64,000 nucleotides of DNA from Oscheius sp. JU75 (lineage: Eukaryota; Nematoda; Chromadorea; Rhabditida; Rhabditidae), in the NCBI GenBank assembly GCA_037178855.1, contig JASJZC010000003.1, positions 1,116,001-1,180,000 of the forward strand. Direction: 5' to 3'. Within the stretch, counting starts at the first letter, position 1. Every line of letters starts with the position of its first letter. Both the position numbers and the translations under genes were made by a program. A model generated the notes under the pieces. That model saw only the letters and a list, made by a program, of their open reading frames with translations, was not told where the DNA came from and did no database searches. This document shows positions 29,988 to 39,149 of this stretch, one piece after another.

Positions 29988-31587
29988 CAGTGCGGTGCAA
30001 AATTATAGGGCCACCCAGTTTTTTGTGCATCCTGGCGCGGGATGGCGTTTTGAGGTTTCGGGAGTTGCACCAACGGATTCGGCGGCTTTCAAAACCCCTG
30101 GGTAGGTATGTTTCAGCAATTCAGACGTTTTTTTAAGATCAGGCGGGCATTTTTACAAAAAGAGTTGCAGAAGCCTTGGTGCAAAATTATAGGGTCACTA
30201 GACAAAAATGCTTAAAATAATTAACAAATGTTTATTAAATAAATCAGAAGAGATCTAATAGTGCGTAACACCACCATTTCTCTGAATACATTCAAAAATA
30301 CGACACGGCATCGACGTAACAAGAGTTTTCAGGAAGTTGGGGTTCATTCGGGTCCACTCGCGGTAAATCGCTTGCTGAAGCTCTTCAATAGTGTTGTACT
30401 GCTTTCCATTTGCGTAGATGTTCCTGGCTAGCATTCCCCAAACGTTTTCAATCGGATTGAGATCGGGACTGAGAGCGGGCCAATCCATTGCATCCACCAA
30501 TTCGTCTTTGAGCCAAGCAAGGGTCGCTCTGGAGGTGTGAACCGTGGCATTGTCTTGCATGAACTGTAGACTCTGCTGGCTGGATTGATGGTAGAAGGGC
30601 AGGAGACGCTTATCCAAAACTTGTTGATAGGCCTGGCTGTTCATTTTGGTCGTAATGAACTCCATCTCTACCACTTCATCGTTGCAGAAAGCACCCCAGA
30701 CCATGACGGACCCTCCTCCAAAGTTTCTTCTGGACATCATGCGTGGATCTTTCCTGAGATCTCTCCAATAGTAGCCAAAACCGTCAGGTCCATCCAAATT
30801 GAACTTCTTTTCATCGGAAAAGACGACCTGTTGGGTAAAAATAGGACAGAAGATAAAAGTGACACACCTTTTCCCAATTGGTTATCATGTTATCTCTGCA
30901 GAAGTTGAGCCTGGCCACTTTGTGATGTGCTTGAAGTCGAGGAGCTGGCTTCATCTTTTCTTGCCTCAGATTCGGGTTACGTGCGATGGAACGAAGGACG
31001 GTCCACTTGGATACAGGAAGATTCAGCTCAGTGATGACCTGACGGCAGCTGACAGTTTGGTTGGATACACGTCTGTAGACTCGTCTCTCGTCTCGCACCG
31101 ACAGTTTCCTGGGCCGTCCAGTGTGTAGAGCTGTTCCATAGGTTCCGGGATTGTGTACGTAACGGTTAATCACATTCCTGCTCCGACCCAGCTTTTCGGC
31201 AATCTTCCTGTTCGAGAACCCGACATCTTGAAGAACGTCGACTTGAGCACGCTCGTCGCTGGACAGTTGGGTACCAAGAGGCATGGTGACTATCAGAGAC
31301 GAACTGTCTTACCCCCATAGACATCTTATGTTGACAAGTTGTGACGTGTAAAAGTTTTTAAAAGCGTTTTTGTCTAGTGACCCTATAATTTTGCACCAAG
31401 GCTTCTGCAACTCTTTTAGTAAAAATGCCCGCCTGACCTTAAAAAAACGTCTGAATTGCTGAAGCATACCTACCCAGGGGTTTTGAAAGCCGCCGAATCC
31501 GCTGGTGCAACTCCCGAAACCTCAAAACGCCATCCCGCGCCAGGATGCACAAAAAACTGGGTGGCCCTATAATTTTGCACCGCACTG
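29988..31587. mobile_element. Tc3-like DNA transposon, full length
   Basis: 1600-bp Tc1/mariner-superfamily element flanked by TA (29986-29987, 31588-31589). The ends read CAGTGCGGTGCAAAATTATA and its inverse; inverted repeats are about 220 bp. The end sequence GGTGCAAAATTATAGGG recurs inside each repeat about 185 bp inward (30178-30198 on the left), giving two likely transposase-binding sites per end, as known for Tc3. It contains the intact transposase at 30255-31284. Inserted in non-coding sequence. Confidence 0.95.
30255..31284 (-). CDS. Tc3-like transposase, apparently intact
   Basis: Two exons, 31284-30868 and 30827-30255, separated by a 40-nt GTGTGT...CAACAG intron, join to 329 residues, the same length as Caenorhabditis Tc3A (known). 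N-terminal paired helix-turn-helix ([37 protein letters not shown]), [13 protein letters not shown] (linker with AT-hook-like GRPR), then the DDE domain: VVFSDEKKF (first Asp), [10 protein letters not shown] (second Asp), [12 protein letters not shown] (Glu). No stop or frameshift was seen. Cuts and pastes the element at TA. Confidence 0.93.
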
Positions 31588-31589
31588 TA

Positions 31590-32250
31590 CATACATAAAC
31601 GAGAACAAAGTGTCAGATAAAATTTTTTTATTGTCATTTGTTGTTCATTCTGTCTCGGCTATATTTTTGACGAGGAAGACTATCATCTTGTCTCCTATGC
31701 TTTGATCCTAATGGACTGGTGGCCATATCTTTCTTTACAATGGTCTTGTTGCTACTTCTTATAATGGCCTCGGTATTATTCACAATCTTCTGTGGCTATC
31801 TACCTTGAAAAGGCCTTTGCTTGCAAATTTGAATGGTCTTAAGATCGACCTTTGCTTGCAGATTCCAGTATCCAATAAATGAAAGCACTCGACTTTCCAA
31901 TTTTGACGAATGTCTTGTCCAACTGCTGTAACAGGTTCTTGACTGCATGTTGTAGCGGAAGACGGAGCTTTTGGAAAAGACGATAGGTAGAGGCATCATG
32001 CGAATCTGCGTCGTGGCTTGTCTTCCAGCCGGAGCGGAGAAGATGGGACTGAATCTGGAAAAACATGACTTGTTAGGAGTAATCCTTGACATGTCTGGAG
32101 TTTGATAAGACTTGTCATGAGCGTTTGCATGAGACTTATAAAGTAACTGAACATTTTCTATGGTTGAGGGGCACAACCGTAGCCCATTGATTATCGCGGT
32201 GGGGCCCACTTTCTCCAATTTGCATTGAATAATTTCTTTTTTCACTATGT
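31590..32250 (-). other. unrecognised minus-strand open stretch
   Basis: A 149-codon reading ending at 31796 and an overlapping one (31839-32066; TYRLFQKLRLPLQHAVKNLL, QQLDKTFVKIGKSSAFIYW) follow a TTTCCAG-like acceptor. Both look helix-forming, neither matches a family I know, and they are in different frames, so at most one can be real. Nothing else in 31590-31795. Confidence 0.25.
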
Positions 32251-33335
32251 TGCCTTCTCACTACTTTCCTCTTCCTTTTTCTTATTTGGATAGTTCCTTA
32301 TTCAAAACGAACCCACCGACTAAAGAGTTTAAATTTAAAATAGCAAAACACAAGATACTACTTGCAAGTGACTCGGTGAAACTAGAGAAACCAAAATTTC
32401 AAGTAAAGGAGAATATATCATGAAGTACTACAGAAATTGGAATTTCCAGTTCCGGATCTATTAGTTGACTTGTATTTATTGCTTAAAATTCACAAAAACA
32501 ATTGTAAGCCTTCTGGTGAGTCAAAATCGTAAAAACACTGTTTAGACTTACCAAAATCTGTAGCCATACTGTTATTTTACAAAACGGACGCTCTTCGCTA
32601 TGAGAGAAAACAAAACTACATTAAATTTTATGCCAAGGAGGAGATCAGTGCTCTGTATACACCTATGTCTGCATATCTCGTAGAACTTTTAGTAAACTGT
32701 TTTCCTTCTCCAGATTATCAGCTAGTTTTTGCACTGATACCACCGAGCAGCAATTTTTAGAAATGCACGTAGCCATTTTTCCTTCTATATCAATCTGTGT
32801 AGGCTGTTCCCAACATTTCTCAACAAGGGGGAGATAGCTGTTATAAGGAGCACTTTATTATTGATCGGATTAGGGAAAAATACCACTAAACGGTAGTTGT
32901 TAGGCAATCGGTACAAAGTGATAGAGAAGCCGCTCTATTGAAAGATTATCAAGAGCAAAGAAGCACTTAGTTACAATTGGCAATACACCCTCGTAGCATT
33001 ATTTTGACTTTTGTTTACGACGCGCTCCTTTTCTGTCTAGCTGATTTAACGTGCGCCCTTCTTAAGCAACGGCTCTCAGAAGCCGGGTAAGTCCATAATC
33101 TAGCTAATCGTCTTTTGTGCTTCCTTCACCTGGGGCCCCGAGGAGCCCCGAAAAACTTGTTTGTAGGCACTTTTAGGTGCGAGGAGGCGTTCAACTGATA
33201 AAAGCAGTCCTTCCTGCATACACACAAATGGTAGGAGTCTCTCTTCTTGCAGGAAAGGCTATCTAATAGATACGCATGTGTATATTTCTAACACAATTTT
33301 GTGTCGAAACAATCAAACAACGAGTATATATAGAT
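32251..33335. other. non-coding, AT-rich stretch upstream of the bZIP gene
   Basis: No supported gene over about 1.1 kb. A short GC-rich hairpin (TGGGGCCCCGAGGAGCCCC, 33131-33149) and a TATATATAG box (33325-33333) just before the bZIP start may be regulatory; the latter lies only a few bases from the ATG, so it may be chance. Confidence 0.4.
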
Positions 33336-34398
33336 ATGGACCAACGACCGCTCTCGAAATGCTATTATGGTCCGCCTGAAAACATTTGCCCGCCACCACA
33401 ATACATGCCGATACCGGGACCCTACTTACCGAGACATCTTGGTCATCCCTTCGATGAATATCCCAGACCTCCATGTGTTTTTACGCCAGGTAAACTTTCG
33501 AAAACAACTTTTTCGTTTAAAATAGTTGTTTTGTTCCGTTCCATTCATAAAAAAAGTTGCAGTGACTAAGGAAACATGTTTTGAAACCGAAGAGTAAAAC
33601 GTTACCGAACAATTCTGAGATTGAAGGGGATTGCAGTTGAAGACTATTTTACCCGTTTGTTCCGCCTGGCTCAGTATTTTAAACCATATGTATCTTCAAC
33701 CAAATTCTAAAAAAAAATCAGTTTTGGCTGTGATTGTTGACAATGGTTAAGAGTCTGATGCAACTCAAAAACAAGCATATACAAGCTTTTGAACTTGAAA
33801 AAGAAGCTTAAGCTAAGAAAACATCAACTGACAAGTTTGAATAAAATGGTTCACAATTCAGAACTATTTTCAGAATTTGCTCCTCGATACGGACCACGGC
33901 CATCTACAGGTCTTCAAGATGGTCTCTGTCAACCCGAGTTCGGCTCCAGCTTTAGAAGGTACAGATCCGAGACGAGCCCTTCCTTCGGCGCTAGCAATAA
34001 GTCCAAAACTTTTTTATAACCTAAATCTTGTTAGGCCCCCTCAACAGTGAACGCGTCAGTCCCCAGGAACCACCTGCCGGAACGAACGCCGCAGAATACT
34101 ACAAATCAATGGTGAACGAGAGAAGAAAGAAGAGAAATCGTGAAGCACAACAGAAGGCCAGACAAAAGCAGAAAAAGTTGATTGAAGACCTCAATTCTGT
34201 CAGTTTGACTTTCAATTTGATTTGACGATAAATTTAAGCAATTGGTGCAGACGAAGCGAGAGAAAGCACAGCTTAAAACTCAGGTTAAGGAGCTGCAACA
34301 GCAAATTGTAAGGTCTTAGCACATTTGTAAAATTTTAGCCTGGTTTTCTGGTACCATTTGGTAAATAAATGTGATGTCATCATTCACAGAAGACATAA
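33336..34398 (+). CDS. small bZIP transcription factor
   Basis: Nuclear DNA-binding protein, inferred from a clear basic-leucine-zipper domain. Exon 1 33336-33489 (MDQRPLSKCYYGPPENICPP; proline-rich, joined phase 1). Exon 2 from 33874 (EFAPRYGPRPST), using the donor after 33909. Exon 3 34035-34199 holds the basic region ERRKKRNREAQQKARQKQK, which fits the N-x2-A-x3-AR pattern. Exon 4 34239-34307 holds the zipper continuation QLVQTKREKAQLKTQVKELQ. Splicing to 34390 gives an early stop (34396-34398). However, the next stretch to 34540 is open in the same frame after that stop (TSSKTGSTEMIDLLDKLVNN), so an alternative acceptor could add about 40 residues. The exon 2 donor at 33958 is a second option but breaks the frame. 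Confidence 0.75.
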
Positions 34399-34540
34399 AC
34401 AATCAGAGACTTGCAACAAATCGAAAACTGCGGTTTTAAAACATCCTCAAAGACGGGATCAACGGAGATGATTGACCTCCTTGACAAATTAGTAAACAAT
34501 GTCATTTCCAAAACACTGTCAACAAAGCAGTCGGTTTAAC

Positions 34541-34891
34541 GAAAATGGACGAATGATTAAAATTTATTCTCCGAAAAATTTTAAAATTCTACTTAGAGTT
34601 CGATCTCAGCAATCAGATTATGCATTATTTGCTTCTGAAGTCCATTTAGACTCGATTGTTAGATCTACTCACTAAATGCTTGTGGTTGCGGAACTTTTCA
34701 AGTCTGATCAGTGTTTACACGACTCTCTGAAAGAAGGAGTTTTATTGCGAACCATTAAAACATCAGGATAATACAAGAAAGGGATTCAGTAGACTTTTGA
34801 ACTTTTAGAATGCCCTTGCTTAGACTTGAAGTGTGGTTTGATACTTTCAGTATTGCCAGCAAGTAGTCACTAGTCACCGTGTACTTATCTA
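34541..34891. other. intergenic stretch, nothing recognised
   Basis: AT-rich sequence between the bZIP gene and the DD37D element; no ORF, repeat or RNA gene seen. Confidence 0.45.
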
Positions 34892-35806
34892 CAGGGTGCG
34901 CCAAAATTATAGCAACTCAGAAAAAACACCGTATCTAACGGTTAAAACTAGTTTTTGACAAACGAACATTCAACAACTATTTATTGATTGATTTTGCACA
35001 AAAATCAACACTAAGATTCGAATCTTCCTCCATCGGCATCGAGACATGCTTTGAGTCGCTTGGGAAAGGCGTTAACGATGGCGCCCAGATAAGTGGTATC
35101 CAGTTCATTCCATGCTTTTTCAAGAGCTGCTTTCAAGGAATCGATGTTCTTGTGTGGTGTCTTGCAGGCTTTTGCTTCGAGAACACTCCAAACAGAGAAG
35201 TCCATTGGATTGAGGTCCGGTGAGCTTGGAGGCCACTCGTTAAAGGCGATCACATCCGGAAATTTGCTTTTGCACCAATCTTGCACAGCACGAGCCTTGT
35301 GAGCAGGAGCTCCATCTTGTTGAAATGTCCATTTCCGCTGTTTGAAGTGCTTTTGGCCCAGGGAATAATGTGTGTCTTCAGAAGATCCAAATAGTTGGCA
35401 GCATTGACTTTGACGCCTTGAGGAACAAAGATGAGAGGTGTTTTTCCGGTGGCAGTGATTCCAGCCCATACCATGACAGATTTGCGTCTTCCTCGTCCAT
35501 TTCGATCAGAAACGGTGCCCAGCTCAGCAAAGCGTTGAATGGTACGGTATACGACGGTTTTATTCACTCCCAGACGTCTCTGGATGTCGGGCGCCGAGAC
35601 TCCACCTTTGTATAGCGAGATAATAGAGTTCCTATGAATTGAACCCTTGACCATCCTGAAAATCATTGATGTTAGGATTTACCTTTAAGGAAAACTTGCT
35701 AATTGATCAAATAAAATCAACACAAACATCATTAGAAAAATAAAAATACGAAAAAGGTTGATATTAAACCGAGTGCGCGCAGTTGCTATAATTTTGGCGC
35801 ACCCTG
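34892..35806 (-). mobile_element. Tc1/mariner-superfamily DD37D (maT-like) element, internally deleted
   Basis: 915-bp element flanked by TA (34890-34891, 35807-35808) with ends CAGGGTGCGCCAAAATTATA and its inverse. The minus-strand transposase begins MVKGSIHRNSIISLYKGG, with a helix-turn-helix (DIQRRLGVNKTVVYRTIQRF), then skips to SVMVWAGITATGKTPLIFVP, so the first catalytic Asp is lost. A frameshift follows before FQQDGAPAHKARAVQDWCKS and SSPDLNPMDFSVW. The spacing between the second and third Asp is exactly 37, typical of maT-type elements. Cannot encode an active transposase. Confidence 0.9.
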
Positions 35807-35808
35807 TA

Positions 35809-36489
35809 GTTACTTCAGGTAGAAGGCGTAGAACCACCATGTCCTGACCTGAAGCCACGTTACCTTTTTTGAAAAATAGCTAGGTCTCATTGTGTAAACT
35901 TAGTGGAACCAGACTTTGCCGTTTCTGTAACTCGTTGAACTTTCTGTTATGTGGGAAATTAAATTACAGAATATAGAGGTAGTTAGAACTTTTGGCAAAA
36001 CGTTTAGTATGTGGAATCTTCGGGGATACACTGTCAGTCTTCTAGGAGAGAACTTTAGTTATTAGGAAGGTCACTGCATTCAAAAATTATCGCCAAAGCT
36101 TTCGAATAGCAGAAGTTTGTGATTCTTTTTATGGATGCACAACAGGCGTGGTTGTCTTGGTTTTTAACATGATAGAGTTCACTCTTTTTTTCCGATCCGG
36201 AGCATTTTCGTATAAAAATTCAAACCCCCAGGTTCTATAGACTAGATTAGTACACTCTCTGCCAAGCGTTGGCTGTAACCTTTTCTTTCGTAAAATGTGA
36301 CTCTCCCCTTCCTCTTAATTACACCCTCGTGAAACTGATTTAAGCTGTTAAAACACAAAAAGATCACAAAGTAACAATTCAATTTTCAGCAAGTTCTATT
36401 GTTGTCCAACAACCCCGGCCTCGGGCCTGAAAGCCATTCACAGACCAATTCATACAACTGATTCAACATGAGAACTCGTTTTATACATA
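35809..36489. other. intergenic stretch, nothing recognised
   Basis: AT-rich, no supported coding or RNA feature. Confidence 0.45.
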
Positions 36490-36962
36490 ATGTACATCTG
36501 TTTCCGTTACCCCTTTGAAGAGCATTTCTCATTGGCAATGTGTACCTCATCTTCTAGTTTGTCGTATTTACGGTTCTCCTTGCTCAGTTTTCCGGTTTTT
36601 CAGCTGGGGTTGTTTTTTGCAAAGAGAATTCTAAGATGGGAAAAACAAAAGAGAAGAAATGCCAGTGGCTCAATGGACGGACCCACCCATATCATCTCGG
36701 CGCCCCGCCCTTTTGCTGCAGCGGCAGTTACGACGCCGCTTGCTTGCTTGGTCTGCTCTACAAAGTTGGAAAACAACTAAACGGCGAAATCTCAATTTTG
36801 AGTTTCAGATATTCACGGTCAATTCTACAATCTTCTTCGCGTATTCAGTTGCTTGACCGTTGCCGTCACTCCATGGATTCAAGATCAGTATCCAGTTTAC
36901 CTTGCCGTTTTCACTGTTTTATAAATGAAAACTGGCTCCAGATAAAGACAGACTTTACTTAA
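36490..36962 (+). other. unrecognised GC-richer open stretches
   Basis: Three overlapping plus-strand readings are open here. The most protein-like starts at 36636 (MGKTKEKKCQWLNGRTHPYH; LGAPPFCCSGSYDAACLLGL), with four cysteines in a short span, and could be a small secreted Cys-rich protein, though no signal peptide precedes it. Base composition is clearly less AT-rich than the flanks, suggesting former or present coding. No family assigned. Confidence 0.3.
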
Positions 36963-37279
36963 ACTATATTCAAACTCCATGTGCTCGGCTAAACTCTGCA
37001 GGCATCAAAGCGAGTTTCTAATGATGAGAGACTATTTAAAACTAGTTTTTTGGCAAACAAAAGAGTTGAAATGTGTTGCGTTCGTACATTTCCGATATAA
37101 GTTTGCCTAAAAAAATATATATTACAAAAATGGTATATATAGATATCGCTAAGCAACAAACACTTTTCACCGAGTGAACTTCTACAATTGCTGGTACTCT
37201 TCTGCTCTAACTTTGAACTTTTTTTCCAAATGTCCTGTTTGTAAGGAAAAGCGTAGTTTTAAAATTCAAATTATTTCAG

Positions 37280-37530
37280 TGAGAGGCGTCAAGAGAGAGA
37301 GCTGGTTGAATGTCCTGCCGGTATCAAATGTTTTTCGAGGCTTTCGAATAATTGTCTTCATGGAAGCATAATTACAAGCTGCCTGCCTAAAGGGAAGCAA
37401 TCAAAGCGCGATAAATGTGGCCATTTGGAAAAAAAATTACAAAGCTGTTGCGATGCAGATGGTTGCATGGTGTGTCCCTTGTATCCCCCAAGTTACACTT
37501 AGTATCAAAGAGTCAGGGATGATTCATCTT
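37280..37530 (+). other. possible cysteine-rich coding remnant
   Basis: Two adjacent frames give Cys-rich peptides: LVECPAGIKCFSRLSNNCLH, then, after a frame change, KLQSCCDADGCMVCPLYPP. The CC...C..C spacing recalls small secreted nematode proteins, but the frame change and lack of a start leave this unproven. Confidence 0.25.
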
Positions 37531-37639
37531 GTCCAAGTCCCAAAAGACTTAGTCCAACCTCGAGCTGTACCGCCAGCCTCCCTCTCTTCCTTACCGCTAA
37601 TCCGGCTATTGTATTACTTAGTAAACTATATTAGTTAAT

Positions 37640-38065
37640 TCCCCCTTCTGGTATCGGAGGGAGACACATGGAAAATTTTCCGGATGGTAGCTTGAAAGAT
37701 TTACTGTATTGCAGGTACTAATATTTTTCTGGCATCATAAAATTTAAAAGATATGAAAACTTCTGAAGTATTCAAGGAATTACATGAGCTGTCCGGGAGA
37801 TTTTGGGTGAGATTCCTCTGAAAAACAATCTAACGAGGTGATAGGCGCTGAATTACGGGATCGATTAACCGGAACAGCAGAAACTGTGCAGAAAGCGGTA
37901 ACGCAGACAAAAGTCTGTTTTCTTTTTTGACTTGATCAGACCTGTTAAGTAATAGCCCCTGTCTTTCAATAATATTCTTTTCAGATGGGTCATCACCATC
38001 GGCGCCTTTGTATTATTTACTCTTCTCACCAGCTTTGTTCATCGCAATGTGCAGCTTCTGTATCT
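37640..38065. other. intergenic stretch before the SLC1 pseudogene
   Basis: A hydrophobic plus-strand run (WVITIGAFVLFTLLTSFVHR, about 37986-38050) follows a TTTTCAG acceptor and might be an earlier exon of the transporter remnant downstream; I could not place it. Otherwise nothing recognised. Confidence 0.3.
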
Positions 38066-38258
38066 GCTGCTTACGGATGCCACGTTCGTAGACGCGAGAA
38101 ATTTGTCAACCAAGTTTTGAGTGTGCTGTCGGAATCGAAGACCCACCCATTGAGTGTTGTCCTCCAATCTCGTTGTTAAGAGTCCGGAACAGATAATAGT
38201 CGGAAGGGACAAGGTCCGGGCTATAAGGAGGATGGGGTAGAATCAACTCAACCCAGGT
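38066..38258 (-). mobile_element. mariner (DD34D) fragment in an SLC1 intron
   Basis: Minus strand encodes LPHPPYSPDLVPSDYYLFRT then LNNEIGG, the third-Asp region of the mariner at 45270-45960, plus part of its C-terminus. About 190 bp only. It directly precedes the acceptor of the first recognisable SLC1 exon. Confidence 0.75.
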
Positions 38259-38279
38259 CTTGAAATGGATCAGTCTCTT

Positions 38280-39140
38280 CTCTCTCTCAGAAACATGCTT
38301 CCTGACAACATAGTCAAGGCCACTTTCGAGGGAAAACAGACGGAATACGTGAAGGAAGTCATGAACGGGACTGAAACATCCACAGGGGAAAAAAGAGAGT
38401 TTCGAGGGAAGGAACCAACATTTTAGGTGAGCATTTTGATGAGTCAGTAACAGAGTACAGGCATTATTGTGTTCTGTTCCGGATTCGGCATCGTCTCGAA
38501 GATGGGCAAGAGATCTCAAGCCGTTGTTGACTTTTTCGTCGTCCTGGACGAGGCTCTTTTGAGATGGGTCAAAGGAATGATGTGGTAGGTCGGTCCAAAA
38601 CTTTTACTCGTTCCTAACGATGGCTCCCCTGGGTATCATGTGTTTGATCAGTAGTAATCTGCTAGAAATGGAAGACTTCTCCAGAACAACGACGGTGCTC
38701 ATAGCGTAAGTTCTTCTTCTTCTGAAGACAGAGAGTCTGTTCAGATACGTGCTAACTGTCCTGACTGGAGTCAACCTCCACAACTTTGTCACAATCCCGG
38801 TCATCTAGTACGTGGTGACTAGAAAGAGTCCTTATCCAATCATGAACGGCATGATCCAGCCAGCACTAATCACTTTGGGCACCGTTACAGTACTTACGCG
38901 ACTCTTCGATTAGTTTCATAGAGGAGCTGTACTGCCAATTAGCATCCAATCCATGGAAGATCACTGCGGAACTGACAGACGGATTGCCGGGTTCGTCTTT
39001 CCTCTCGACAGCACGATTAACATGGACGGGAATGCCCTTTATGAAGCTGTAGCTGTCATCATTGTTGTTCAGCTGAATGGGATCTCGCTCAGTTTTGCTG
39101 AGATCATAACCATCAGGTTGGGCTTTGAACAGTCTAAGGT
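38280..39140 (+). pseudogene. excitatory amino-acid transporter (SLC1 / GLT) pseudogene
   Basis: Remnant of a sodium-coupled glutamate transporter. Recognisable in order: LRNMLPDNIVKATFEGKQTE; after a one-base loss in a run of six A, REGTNILG joined by a short intron to IIVFCSGFGIVSKMGK; AVVDFFVVLDEALLRWVKGM; GPLGIMCLISSNLLEMEDFS; YVVTRKSPYPIMNGMIQPAL; and, past a stop and frameshift, GFVFPLDSTINMDGNALYEA (conserved NMDG motif). The N-terminal and last helices are missing. A TAG replaces Tyr before VVTRK. It ends where the LINE begins. Confidence 0.83.
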
Positions 39141-39149
39141 TTTCCTAGC

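Noticed and set aside
32440..32990. Possible Penelope-like reverse transcriptase (LYLLLKIHKNNCKPSG)
   Set aside because: Only one short motif-like run; surrounding frames are full of stops and no other RT block is found.
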